Assembly: GCA_949358305.1 (NCBI GenBank)
Contig: CASHSZ010000084.1
Span: 235,647-299,646 of the forward strand
DNA from: Strigamia acuminata
Lineage: Eukaryota; Arthropoda; Chilopoda; Geophilomorpha; Linotaeniidae
Direction: 5' to 3'
DNA length: 64,000 bases
Below the pieces are notes generated by a model. The model worked only from the letters and a program-made list of their open reading frames with translations. It did no database searches and was not told where the DNA came from. Shown here piece by piece: positions 19,728-29,171 of this stretch; position 1 is the first letter of the stretch; every line of letters starts with the position of its first letter. The position numbers were made by a program, and so were the translations under genes.

Positions 19728-21674
19728 TCAAGTTTCTATAATTCTTCTCGGAGTTCTGCCTGAACTGTCTCCCCTTTCAATGGTTACATTAGGACTACTT
19801 TGTCCTCTATCATCATTAATTTCATCTACCTCTTCCAATCGAGTATTATCTATTTCTATACTTTGCCTTTTATTCTTCCTATTTCTTTTGTTTCTATTTC
19901 TATGTCTCAAGGCTTGATATCTTACATTCCAATTATTACATATGATTTTACCCACTATGAAAAGAATAATTAATGAGGTCAAAACAATATTGACAATCGA
20001 TAAAACATGATAACTAAAGTTATTGTGTATCGTGTTTCCTGATTCCTCCTCATTCATTCTACTCAATTCCATCCGTATGTGACTCATGGTCACACCATCT
20101 CCTCTTGTAAAATTACTCCCCATATCAGTTATCAAGGATTGAATGATCGATGTGTTTGCTTTTAATTTTAATTCCGATAGAAGCATTAATTCTGAATCAA
20201 GCAAATTATGGGACCTTACTGGAACAGAAAAATTTTGTTTTTTGGAATTCAAAGATGCGGTTCCATGAAAAAAGGATGATAGCTGAAATCCCTCCCCAAT
20301 GAGTGTGCATGAAGGGGCCAAGGTCAAAGTACCGACTCCAACGGCAAGTGTTTTCAAAGTTTTTATATTTCCATATCCTTCTTCTTGAGGACAATTTATT
20401 ATTACTTTTTGTTCATATGCAATGCTATATATCCATAACCCTTCTTGGTTTAATTTATAAAAAGTTGGCCAATGACCCAAAATTACTTTCCTTTCACAAC
20501 TTTTTGAAATGGTGTTCATATCTCCTAAAAACAAGGCATACTCACAACTTTTATATGGATATCTTAAAATGGAACCTTCAGGTGTGCACACTTGGAATCG
20601 ATATTTTTGACACTTTGCCACAGCATAATTATCTAACAACATATAAGCCTGATTATCTGCAGATACAGCTATAAATTCGAAAAGGGTTGAATAATAAACT
20701 GAAAAACCTGTTTTATTGTCAAAAATGGGCAAAGCTAAAATTCTGTGTATTTCGAAATGACCTAGAACGGAGCGGAGTGGAATTTTGACACCCAAGCGTA
20801 ATTTGTTTATAGTAGCAATAGCGTATACAGTTACTCCCTCATAGTATTGATACAAACTATCTTCTGTTAACGGCACAATTAAATCTAAATTTTTTGGTAA
20901 TTGCTTTTTTATTTCTGTCAATACTTGCAAAAAGGTTTTTGATGAAATGAAATAAGAGCTTAACCTTCTCTGTGATAATAGGTTCAAGGCTTCTCTCAAA
21001 TTCTCTAATTCCTGTGACACGGCAAAAGCTGTCCTCTCAATTTTTCTGATACATGGGCTAAAAAATGATAATCTTTCAACAATTTCTAATCTTTGTTCGA
21101 ATTTCAAAACTTCTTGGGCTAGTTTCTTAAGCGTCTTTCTATTTATTTCAGTTTGCTCTATGTTATGTGATAGAACCGTAGCTTGTTCCTCTAACAAATG
21201 GTGAATTTTCCCTGCTCTTAATTCCAATTTATCTACCCTGTTACACAATGCTATTATATCATCTTCTTCTGGGGTTCCAAATAAGAACTTCATTGCCTTT
21301 CCTACGATATTAAATAATCCTCTTTTTTCTCTTCGAATTGTAACCCTATCTCTAGTGTTGAAAAATTCCACCCTCATTTTAAAAACAGAATCTATTAATT
21401 CATCCATTTCACTCTGTAATGCTTTCGAAAGTAATATCTCATAATTTGTAGATTGTTTTAAATTCTGAAGTATAACCTTGAATTCATGTAATTTCCTTGA
21501 TACCTGCAAAATAGCTTCATCATATTCCTCAAATCCTACATCTATCATTATTGTCCAACTATCTCCAGTAAATAAGTAATCTCCTTCCTTTTGAAATATG
21601 ACTCCCTGGTCCATGTGAAAAGAATGCACCGCAATAACGGCTGTGCCAAACAACATAGCAAAATAGAGACCCAT
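19728..21674 (-). CDS. env: Errantivirus-like envelope fusion protein
   Basis: I chose the ATG at 21674 because a strong 3' splice site (GTTATTGTTTCAG) ends 3 nt before it; the frame is open to 21725. The 648-aa product begins with a hydrophobic signal-like segment, then carries a furin-type site (RREKR) followed by a fusion-peptide-like GLFNIVGKAM stretch. That arrangement is typical of the baculovirus F-like envelope proteins carried by errantiviruses. A heptad-rich region follows, then a long ectodomain, a membrane span near the C-terminus (VLSIVNIVLTSLIILFIVG) and a basic then acidic cytoplasmic tail of about 70 residues. No disabling change is visible. It would be made from a spliced subgenomic RNA and could allow spread between cells. 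Confidence 0.9.
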   Translation of the reverse strand: MGLYFAMLFGTAVIAVHSFHMDQGVIFQKEGDYLFTGDSWTIMIDVGFEEYDEAILQVSRKLHEFKVILQNLKQSTNYEILLSKALQSEMDELIDSVFKMRVEFFNTRDRVTIRREKRGLFNIVGKAMKFLFGTPEEDDIIALCNRVDKLELRAGKIHHLLEEQATVLSHNIEQTEINRKTLKKLAQEVLKFEQRLEIVERLSFFSPCIRKIERTAFAVSQELENLREALNLLSQRRLSSYFISSKTFLQVLTEIKKQLPKNLDLIVPLTEDSLYQYYEGVTVYAIATINKLRLGVKIPLRSVLGHFEIHRILALPIFDNKTGFSVYYSTLFEFIAVSADNQAYMLLDNYAVAKCQKYRFQVCTPEGSILRYPYKSCEYALFLGDMNTISKSCERKVILGHWPTFYKLNQEGLWIYSIAYEQKVIINCPQEEGYGNIKTLKTLAVGVGTLTLAPSCTLIGEGFQLSSFFHGTASLNSKKQNFSVPVRSHNLLDSELMLLSELKLKANTSIIQSLITDMGSNFTRGDGVTMSHIRMELSRMNEEESGNTIHNNFSYHVLSIVNIVLTSLIILFIVGKIICNNWNVRYQALRHRNRNKRNRKNKRQSIEIDNTRLEEVDEINDDRGQSSPNVTIERGDSSGRTPRRIIET

Positions 21675-21677
21675 AGT

Positions 21678-21696
21678 CTGAAACAATAACAAAATA
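21678..21696 (-). promoter_or_regulatory. 3' splice site for the env mRNA
   Basis: Minus-strand TTTTGTTATTGTTTCAG followed by ACT and the env ATG. A polypyrimidine run plus CAG at the pol/env border fits expression from spliced RNA, as known for errantiviruses. The donor was not located. Confidence 0.6.
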
Positions 21697-21727
21697 AAGC
21701 TGTAAGAAAATTGTGATCGGCGCAAAA

Positions 21728-24700
21728 TTAATGGATATTATATATATGGCTAGCTAATAAATCTAAATCATTATCACTTTCCTCCCCCTCTAAAACTAGG
21801 CGAAGCCTATTAGAAGGCATAACCCAAGGTAACTCTTGGACCGGACCTCTACTACGAAGTTGATGATGACTTTGTGCTGGAGGTAAAGCTACTGGTGCTT
21901 GTGGTACAACAGGCTGTTCCCTTTGTCTTGCCGGAAGTATCAAGTCTAATTCCTGATCCCACACATCATCTAAAGAATCAGTTTGATCAACCTGATTTGT
22001 AGAACTATCTAGTTGAATATTAATACCTTTTGTTAATTTTAACCTATTTGCATGGACATGAAGTGTTTCATTTTCAAATAAACCTTGAATTTTAAAATTT
22101 AGAGGTGAAGTTTGTTCTACAATTCGATATGGTCCCTTCCATTTATGAGTAAGTTTTCTTGCTAACCCAGGCTTCACTACAGGATTACTTAAATATACCC
22201 AGTTGTCTACTTCAAAAATGACTTCTGTTGAATTCTTATCATGATATTTCTTTCTAGCTTCAGCTGATTTTAATAAACTAGCCTGTGCCAACTGGTGAGC
22301 ATAATGCAGTTTCCTAACCAATTCTTCTTTGTAATTAGTTTCTAATGCATAATGTGGTCGATTAGGTGCTGGATCAAACAAGAATGGCAAGTGTGGTTGT
22401 TGACCATATCTAAGAAAATAGGGACTTTCATTTGTGCTTGTATGTATCGTTGTGTTATAGGCTGCTACAGCAAAAGGAACCCATGCATCCCAATCCTTTT
22501 GGTCCTTATTAATATAATGCAACAAATGTTCTGCCAAGGTCTTATTATATCTTTCCGTAACCCCGTTAGAGGCTGGATGGTATGCAGTCGTATAGGTCTT
22601 CTTAATATGCAAACAATCATAAATTTCTTTCATCATCTTTGACATAAAATTTGATCCACGGTCAGTGATTAATTGTCGCGGCACAGCATGTCGTAAGATG
22701 ATATTATGCACAAATGCTTTTGCTACTGTATCTGCTTTCTGATTTGGCATTGGAATTGCCTCTGCATAGCGAGATAAATGATCAGTGAACACAAGTATGT
22801 ACTTATTGTTTTCTAAGGAAACTGGTAATGGTCCAAGAATATCCATTGACGTTCTCTCAAAGGGAAAACTAATTGGTGGGAAATCTCCCAGTGGTGCTTG
22901 TTTTCTATTAGGTGTTTTTGCCAGTTGACACCAATGACACTGTTCACAATAAATTTGAACATCTTGTTTCATATTCTTCCAGAAAAAATAAGGTTCAATT
23001 CTCTGCCTTGTCTTCTTTGTCCCCTTGTGACCTGAGAAAGGAGCATCATGATATGCCTTAAGAATTTCTGGTATTAAGGACCTGGGTGCAACCATTTGGT
23101 GCCAATATTCTGGTATTGCAGTCTTTGTTCCAAGTTTCCTTTTATGGTATAAAATACCATCTTCATCTAGATAAAAATTATCTATTCCGTCAGGAAGTTC
23201 TGAGTCATCAAACATTCCTTCCTTTCCACCAGACACATATTTGTAAACTGATCCCCACATGCTATCTTTCATTTGTTCTTCTTTTACTAATTCTCTACTC
23301 CAAGCTGGTGTAAATTCATCAACTTTAGAAATTTTTACTCTACTTAAAGCATCTGCTCCTTGGTTTATTTTACCAGGTCTGTGAACAATTTCATATGTAT
23401 ACTCAGATAAAAACAAAGCCCATCTAGCTAATCGTGAAGAAGGATCCTTAATCTTGATTAACCATTTTAAGGGTCTGTGATCAGTAATTATTTTAAATGG
23501 TTTCCCATACAAATAACATCTAAACTGCTTGACTGCAAAAATTACAGCAAGACACTCTAATTCTGTTGTGGAATATCTCGTTTCAGCTGAAGTTAACTGC
23601 CTGCTAACATAACAAATCGGGTGTTCTTTTCCTTCAAATTCCTGTGACAGAATTGCACCAACGGCCTCTTGAGATGCATCTGAAGTGACTATAAATGTTT
23701 TTGTAAAATCTGGGTAGCGAAGCAAAGGAGCTGTTATTAATGCCAACTTCAGATCTTGAAAACTATTTTCACATAGCTCTGTCCAAACAAATGGATTATC
23801 CTTTTTAGTAAGTTGAGTCAGGGGTTTTGCTCTGTCTGCAAAACTTTTTACATGCCTTCTGAAATAACCAACCAAACCAAGAAATCCTCTTAGTTGTTTT
23901 ACATCTAATGGTCTAGGAAATTTCTCAACTGCTGAGATCTTTTCTGGATTTGGTCGAATTCCATCCGCAGAAACAATGTGACCAAGATAGTGCACTTCAG
24001 ACCTCACAAATTGACACTTTTTGGGCTTTAATTTTAAGTTGGATTCTCTTAATCTGTCAAATACCATCTGTAGCCTTTGCAAATGTGACTCAAATGTATC
24101 ACTAAATACAATTATGTCATCCATATAAACGTAGCAAATAGATCCTTTTAATCCTAATAATAAGAAATCAGCCAGCCTCTGCCAAGTAGCTGGTGAATTG
24201 CTAAGACCCATAGGCATTCGGTTCCATTCCCAATGTCCATCTGTAGTTGAAAAGGCAGTTTTCTCTGAATCTGATGGTTCCATCCCTAGCTGCCAAAATC
24301 CTGATAGAAAATCCATCACACTAAAATAACGACTTGAGCCTAGCATATCAAAAGTCTCAGAAATATTAGGTAAAGGATAAGAATCAAGCCTTGTGACTGC
24401 ATTTAACTTCCTATAGTCTATGACAAATCTATAAGAGCCATCTGGTTTACGAACTAACAATGCAGGAGCACTCCAAGGTGAATTGGATGGTTTAATTATC
24501 CCTCTGTCACATAAGTCTTGGATTTGAGTATCCATTTCCTTTCTCAAGGTATGCGGAATTCGATATGGAGTCAGAGCAATTGGAGCTGCATCACCTGTAG
24601 TTATGTGATGTTTAATTTCCTCACAAAAACCTAATTCTTTGTCTGAAAATGCAAAGACATCTCTGTATTCTTTTAATAATTTCATTAATGGAATTTTCTG

Positions 24701-25663
24701 TTCAGCTGTCAAATGAGAGACATCAAAGGCTGATTCCCAATCAATAGATTCATTCTCAATCTTAGAAATACAAGAACTTGTTCTATTTTCTATTTTACTA
24801 GGTTTTTCTATTTTTTCTGCTGAATTTAAACATCCAACTGGTCTATTCCTACACAATGTAATTGGCTTATTTGTTACATTCATTACTCTAATTGGTATCT
24901 GTGAATCATCATTTACTGTAACCAATACTCTAGCAACCAACGCTCCATTATGCCAAAAATCTCCTGACTCAACCACTCCAATCTGACCTTTAAGAGCTGT
25001 ATCGGTTATTCTAGCAGATAAAACACATTCCGATCTAGCAGGAAGAGTATATTTGCGTGTCAAGCGAATAGGGACCCCTCCAAAATATTTTTGTGATGTT
25101 GTTTGTGTTGCCTCTGGTGTTGATGTTATTGATACTGTTGTTTTATTTTGATCTGATCTTGACTTTGAATTCTGTAAAGCATCTTGTGCTTCTTGTAAAG
25201 TACCATACAATGGAAAACAATTATTATTATTTTGCATCTTTCTCTGTGACCAAATAATGTCCAAATTATGTTCAAGAATTATATCTTTTCCTAAAACTCC
25301 ATCAACCGGATGTGCATATGAGTCATCGCAAGCATATATATTTACTACATATTCTTTACTTCCAATTGATAATGGTGACTGATAAATTCCAGATATGTCT
25401 AATGAATGTCCTGTAATGGATTGCAAACTTAAAGCTTTATGATCAGATGAATTTAGTTTATGACCTTGAGTTTTTATCTCATCCCAAATTTTGTTTGAAA
25501 CCAATGTCACCTTAGAGCCAGTATCAACCAATAAAATACAAGGTACGGAATATAATGAGCAAATTACATATATATCTTGGCCAGTTGAAAAAATTAGATT
25601 TTCTTTTGTTTTAATTTCTGTTTGCAAAGGTGTTTTATGACACATATCATGATAATTATTCAT
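21728..25663 (-). CDS. pol: Errantivirus-like pol polyprotein (protease, RT, RNase H, integrase)
   Basis: 1311 aa from the ATG at 25663, but the frame is open further upstream and lies in -1 relative to gag, so production by ribosomal frameshift at 25711-25717 is likely. The protease has DTGS (47-50). RT is of gypsy type with FSVMD and YMDD (513-516). RNase H has SDAS, ELECLAV, TDHRPL and GADALSR. The integrase has a zinc site, then the D,D,E triad in MDILGPL, TDRGSNF and NGVTERYNK contexts. All catalytic residues are present. It ends 2 nt before the open env frame begins. Confidence 0.95.
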   Translation of the reverse strand: MNNYHDMCHKTPLQTEIKTKENLIFSTGQDIYVICSLYSVPCILLVDTGSKVTLVSNKIWDEIKTQGHKLNSSDHKALSLQSITGHSLDISGIYQSPLSIGSKEYVVNIYACDDSYAHPVDGVLGKDIILEHNLDIIWSQRKMQNNNNCFPLYGTLQEAQDALQNSKSRSDQNKTTVSITSTPEATQTTSQKYFGGVPIRLTRKYTLPARSECVLSARITDTALKGQIGVVESGDFWHNGALVARVLVTVNDDSQIPIRVMNVTNKPITLCRNRPVGCLNSAEKIEKPSKIENRTSSCISKIENESIDWESAFDVSHLTAEQKIPLMKLLKEYRDVFAFSDKELGFCEEIKHHITTGDAAPIALTPYRIPHTLRKEMDTQIQDLCDRGIIKPSNSPWSAPALLVRKPDGSYRFVIDYRKLNAVTRLDSYPLPNISETFDMLGSSRYFSVMDFLSGFWQLGMEPSDSEKTAFSTTDGHWEWNRMPMGLSNSPATWQRLADFLLLGLKGSICYVYMDDIIVFSDTFESHLQRLQMVFDRLRESNLKLKPKKCQFVRSEVHYLGHIVSADGIRPNPEKISAVEKFPRPLDVKQLRGFLGLVGYFRRHVKSFADRAKPLTQLTKKDNPFVWTELCENSFQDLKLALITAPLLRYPDFTKTFIVTSDASQEAVGAILSQEFEGKEHPICYVSRQLTSAETRYSTTELECLAVIFAVKQFRCYLYGKPFKIITDHRPLKWLIKIKDPSSRLARWALFLSEYTYEIVHRPGKINQGADALSRVKISKVDEFTPAWSRELVKEEQMKDSMWGSVYKYVSGGKEGMFDDSELPDGIDNFYLDEDGILYHKRKLGTKTAIPEYWHQMVAPRSLIPEILKAYHDAPFSGHKGTKKTRQRIEPYFFWKNMKQDVQIYCEQCHWCQLAKTPNRKQAPLGDFPPISFPFERTSMDILGPLPVSLENNKYILVFTDHLSRYAEAIPMPNQKADTVAKAFVHNIILRHAVPRQLITDRGSNFMSKMMKEIYDCLHIKKTYTTAYHPASNGVTERYNKTLAEHLLHYINKDQKDWDAWVPFAVAAYNTTIHTSTNESPYFLRYGQQPHLPFLFDPAPNRPHYALETNYKEELVRKLHYAHQLAQASLLKSAEARKKYHDKNSTEVIFEVDNWVYLSNPVVKPGLARKLTHKWKGPYRIVEQTSPLNFKIQGLFENETLHVHANRLKLTKGINIQLDSSTNQVDQTDSLDDVWDQELDLILPARQREQPVVPQAPVALPPAQSHHQLRSRGPVQELPWVMPSNRLRLVLEGEESDNDLDLLASHIYNIH

Positions 25664-25686
25664 TTTATGATCTGCCCCCCAAGTCC

Positions 25687-26823
25687 TTACTGGGTAGGGG
25701 GCCCATCCCCGTTTTTTGGCTGAGTTTGGTTAAATGTCTCTCTCTGAGGGCACCATCTAATCATGTGACCCGCCTGTCCACAACAATAACAACGAATGTC
25801 ATTTGATCTTGGAAGTCTATACTCAGTTGCAGGTGTAAATGGAGTACTATTTGGCCTTCGAACAAAGGAGTTATGTAATGGATATCTGGGAGCAGAAAAT
25901 CGCTGTTGTTGTGACGCAGCATTGAAATATGGCCTTGAATTATATGATTGACTTCTTGAATCTTGTCTATAATTTTGACCTTCAGAAATTTGTCTGCAGT
26001 TTCTTGCAATATGACCTGTTTTCTGACAATTATAACAAGTTATTCCGGATGGACTTGCCATTCCTCTCCCTCTTCCTCTGAAAGGTCTTGTTTCTTGTAT
26101 CGGTTGTTTTTGGGTGTTTTCCAAACTTTGTTTGGCTAAATTCATTTCTACCTGGGCTAATCTTTCTAACACCACTGCAATTTCTTTCCCTGAACCTTCC
26201 ACAGCTTGTACTTTTGCTTTATTACTTGGTAAGGCTTCATTTAATTGTTCTTGAACTGCCACATCAATTGCTTCTCCAATTGTTTGTGGATCTCTTGATA
26301 ATACAAAACGTCTGACAGGTTCTCTTAAGCCCGACACAAACTGTGATTTAATTTGTTTACTCAATAACTCTTTTGAAACTCTAACTGTAGCGTCATGTTC
26401 TGGGCCTTCTCCATCCGGTATTTCTAATGTGTCATAGCCTAATGTTTGGACTCTGGTTGCATAAGTCTCGACATCTTCATTTAGTTTTTGTTTACAATCC
26501 ATAAATAATCCCATTTTTGTGATATATCGTTTTTTGTCAAATCGATCCATGACTAATTTTCTAAACTGTTTGTAATCATTTACTGCCATCAATGTTGCTT
26601 CATTCCATACATAATGACCTGCTGCACCTTGCATTCTACATTTAGCAACTCCAATCAAGAAATCATCATCCCAATTTCCCATTTTTCCTACTTGTTCAAG
26701 CCTATTAAAAAATTCTTTTACTTTCGTCGGCTGTGCATCGTCACCTGAGAACAAGGGTACTAAATTTGTTAAAGTTCCGACATGTGGGCGAACTGGTGCT
26801 TCATTATCATCATTATTCGCCAT
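25687..26823 (-). CDS. gag: Errantivirus-like gag
   Basis: 378 aa: a capsid-type N-terminal two thirds, then two CCHC zinc knuckles (CYNCQKTGHIARNC and CYCCGQAGHMIRWC) that bind genomic RNA. It stops at 25689-25687, downstream of the slippery site. The element leader from 26824 to 27282 precedes it. Confidence 0.93.
   Translation of the reverse strand: MANNDDNEAPVRPHVGTLTNLVPLFSGDDAQPTKVKEFFNRLEQVGKMGNWDDDFLIGVAKCRMQGAAGHYVWNEATLMAVNDYKQFRKLVMDRFDKKRYITKMGLFMDCKQKLNEDVETYATRVQTLGYDTLEIPDGEGPEHDATVRVSKELLSKQIKSQFVSGLREPVRRFVLSRDPQTIGEAIDVAVQEQLNEALPSNKAKVQAVEGSGKEIAVVLERLAQVEMNLAKQSLENTQKQPIQETRPFRGRGRGMASPSGITCYNCQKTGHIARNCRQISEGQNYRQDSRSQSYNSRPYFNAASQQQRFSAPRYPLHNSFVRRPNSTPFTPATEYRLPRSNDIRCYCCGQAGHMIRWCPQRETFNQTQPKNGDGPPTQ
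25711..25717 (-). promoter_or_regulatory. -1 ribosomal frameshift site, gag to pol (errantivirus-like)
   Basis: Minus-strand heptamer A AAA AAC sits in the correct gag phase (codons CCA AAA AAC). Shifting back one base leads without a stop into the pol frame. The following G/C-rich stretch (GGGGATGGGCCCCC) could form a stimulatory stem. Confidence 0.75.
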
Positions 26824-27190
26824 TTTGTTTAAATAACTACTCTACTTAATTTTCTAACTATACTATTGTAAGCAAAGCACTTGAAATCAAGCGAAATCTT
26901 TAGCAATTCTAGCTAGCAAAACATCAAATAAACAAATCAAAGCAAAATCTTATTTCTAAACAGTTTTAACAACTAGTAAAGAATATCTTACTTTAAATAT
27001 CACTTAACAAATTTTAAAGTAACTTGAAATTCTTGCTTGATAAAGTGTCTGTTTTTCCAAATTGATAAAAGTTCTTTTCTTCTTTCTTCTTTCTTCCTTG
27101 ATGCTGGATATTTCTTCTTCAAAATTGTCTAATTGTCCTTACGTTCTTCAAATGCTGAATCCTTAAGATGGCTTCAATTGCAATCAATCG

Positions 27191-27287
27191 GCATCTATTC
27201 GTATCGCATCTATTCGTGGCGCATCTATTCGTGGCGCATCTATTCGTGGCGCATCTATTCGTGGCGCATCCATTCGTGGCGCATCCC
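27191..27287. repeat. 15-bp tandem repeat in the errantivirus-like leader
   Basis: Six units of GCATCTATTCGTGGC and close variants, starting at 27191, 27206, 27221, 27236, 27251 and 27266, plus a partial unit. They lie immediately next to the primer-binding site. The ORF that spans them (27119-27418) is only the repeat read as ATNRC units. Confidence 0.9.
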
Positions 27288-27300
27288 ACTTCTGACACCA
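27283..27300 (-). other. Primer-binding site, tRNA-Leu type (errantivirus-like)
   Basis: TGGTGTCAGAAGTGGGAT, one base inside the 5' LTR. It is complementary over 18 nt to a common animal tRNA-Leu 3' end including CCA. Confidence 0.85.
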
Positions 27301-27301
27301 G

Positions 27302-27653
27302 TGTGAAGTTTCCTGTCTTCTCTTCCTGTGGGTCCGTCTTGGTTAATGAAAACCAAGTTGAAGAAATGAATTTAGAGTCTCGTGGGCACAACTGTGTTTT
27401 ATGATGTTTATTCAACAAAGCTCAAACAGCAACTAACTAGTAATAAGGATTCAATCAAACAAGAAAACTAATATCGAGAAAGTAAAATGATATATATTTA
27501 AAATGACACACATGCAAGATACATTATACTATGACTAAGCAATGACACACAAAAAAGGGAATTTAACACTTAAGATATTATTACTAACAATTAGAAAACT
27601 TTATAAAATAAAACATTACAAAATTACAAAATTAGAAAATTACAAACCTCACA
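27302..27653 (-). repeat. Errantivirus-like 5' LTR
   Basis: 352 bp, identical by eye to 18369-18720. Confidence 0.96.
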
Positions 27654-28803
27654 GCTGCACCGGCACGTGGCAAACACCGTCTATCGGGAGGACGTGTCCG
27701 TCGTAAGTGGACATCTGCGAATCTAGCGGCTGCAACTGAAATCGAGAAAAATTATTGTTAAATATCTCGCGACTGATGGTTGTCGCTTCAGCGCCCGTGT
27801 CGATCTGCATTAGCAGCAATGTGTCCGCCACTCGCATTTCCCGAACCAGCGGTTTGGTCGGTTTGATGCTGATCGAATTTATTGCTTTTCTGGTCTGTCC
27901 GGGTGTCGTACGAATCGAGTAGAAGGTGAGCTTCCGAGGCGCAGCAATTACAGCATGGTGGGGAGCAGTTGCAGCGGTTGACATGCAGGCCGATTGTGTG
28001 TGTCCGACGAGGCCACAGCCCTGGCACTTGGTGCGACGATGTTCGCAATCGTCTCTGCGGTGTCCAGTTTGTCCGCACGATCTACATTTTCCGTCGACGT
28101 GACGTGGCTGGTGACCGGTGCCGTTGCACAATTTGCACTTGGCGTTGTTGTGCTGTTGCAGTGGCTGGTCTTGTTGGTGATCGGTGGTGCCCCTCGAGGA
28201 GCGTTTGCCACCTTCGTGCGAGTTCGCATTGGATCGTGGCGAGTTTCCGCCGTTTTGAAGTTGGTGCACTGACTGCTGGGTGTCGAGAAAACTGGAAACG
28301 TCCGCTCCGGCGATCTTGGCGGAGGTGGCTGCCTCGAGAGCCAACGCAAAAGTAAGGTCTTTTTGCGTGTAAAGCGTCTCTTGGACGTGACGCATGTTCA
28401 AACCGATCACAAACTGGTTCCGCATTTCGTCGTCTTGATTATCGTTGAAGTCGCAGTATTTAGTAAGCGCGTGTAGAGCGGCCGCAAAGTCGCTCACCGA
28501 CTCGCCTTTATTGCGCTTTCGAGCTCGAAAACGGACGATTTCACCTTGTTTGACCGGCTTTGGTTTTTGATGTTTAACCATTAAGTCGGTGAGTTGTTTG
28601 AAAGTCAATTCCGTCGGCTTTTTAGGTCGGGCCAGATCCACAAATTTGGCAAAAGTTGCCATTCCCACGCAGGCCAAAAGCGTATTTACTTTTTCTGCAT
28701 CCGCGACGATTTTGTTGCATGAGAAGACGCATTCCATCTGGAGGATGTAGGTTTCCCAATCGTCGAGCGGGTTGTATTTTTCCGGAGCCGCAACCAAAGG
28801 CAT
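27654..28803 (-). CDS. G1 gag and start of protease
   Basis: ATG 28803 opens a gypsy-type gag of the mdg1/retrotrans_gag kind (WETYILQMECVF at the start). A Q/H-rich linker and a run of zinc-knuckle cysteines follow (CKLCNGTGH, CRSCGQTGHRRDDC, CQGCGLVGHTQSAC), then a retropepsin start with IDTGAEATTIS. The frame is cut at 27654 by the errantivirus-like element and continues at 18368. There is no stop before the cut, so G1 was coding when hit. Confidence 0.88.
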
Positions 28804-28963
28804 ATTTGAACGATGGAATTGATGAATTTAAGGCAAAACTTACAGGTGAAAATTCGGGCCTAACGGTCAACGCGTGGTCACGAGCGTACGGTCAGTGGCG
28901 AAAATCTCATCAAAACGACAAGAAAACACACAAAAGTTCAATAGTAGTTGATGGTTCGATTAT

Positions 28964-28981
28964 CCTCATCCCTCGTCGCCA
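28964..28981 (-). other. G1 primer-binding site
   Basis: TGGCGACGAGGGATGAGG, one base after the 5' LTR. TGG pairs with a tRNA CCA end. A tRNA-Arg primer is likely by analogy with mdg1-type elements, but the exact tRNA was not confirmed. Confidence 0.6.
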
Positions 28982-28982
28982 A

Positions 28983-29166
28983 TAATGTGTTTCTTGGTTT
29001 GATATTGTTGATTACAAAGTGGGTTATTACGGAGTCGTGAAATAAGCAGCCATCTTGGTAAGTAGAATTAACATAAGTGGTTTATTTGCATGTTTTACAC
29101 AGGTGGCGCTGACGGTTGACCAGCGTCACAAATTAACATATTGAAAGATGGAGTGCGGACACTCCA
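28983..29166 (-). repeat. G1 5' LTR
   Basis: 184 bp, identical by eye to 17255-17438, followed by the CAATG duplication. Confidence 0.92.
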
Positions 29167-29171
29167 CAATG

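Larger units (their letters stand above)
18369..27653 (-). mobile_element. Complete errantivirus-like gypsy element with env and an extra ORF
   Basis: 9285 bp flanked by the 4-bp duplication GCTG (18365-18368 and 27654-27657). Both 352-bp LTRs are identical by eye, so insertion is recent. In element order it has: 5' LTR; a tRNA-Leu-type primer-binding site; a leader with 15-bp tandem repeats; gag; pol in the -1 frame behind a slippery site; env behind a splice acceptor; an extra ORF; a polypurine tract (18721-18735); and the 3' LTR. No stops break the main frames. It is inserted in the protease region of G1. Confidence 0.96.
17255..29166 (-). mobile_element. Non-autonomous gypsy element G1, split by an errantivirus-like element
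   Basis: The 184-bp LTRs at 17255-17438 and 28983-29166 are identical by eye, flanked by the 5-bp duplication CAATG (17250-17254 and 29167-29171). Without the inserted element it is about 2.6 kb: LTR, primer-binding site, gag, protease, then a C-terminal pol tail, polypurine tract and LTR. RT, RNase H and the integrase core are absent. It must have depended on a partner element for replication. Confidence 0.9.

Noticed and set aside
27119..27418. 99-codon minus-strand frame with repeated ATNRC
   Set aside because: It is the 15-bp tandem repeat read in frame, running from the leader into the LTR; not a gene.
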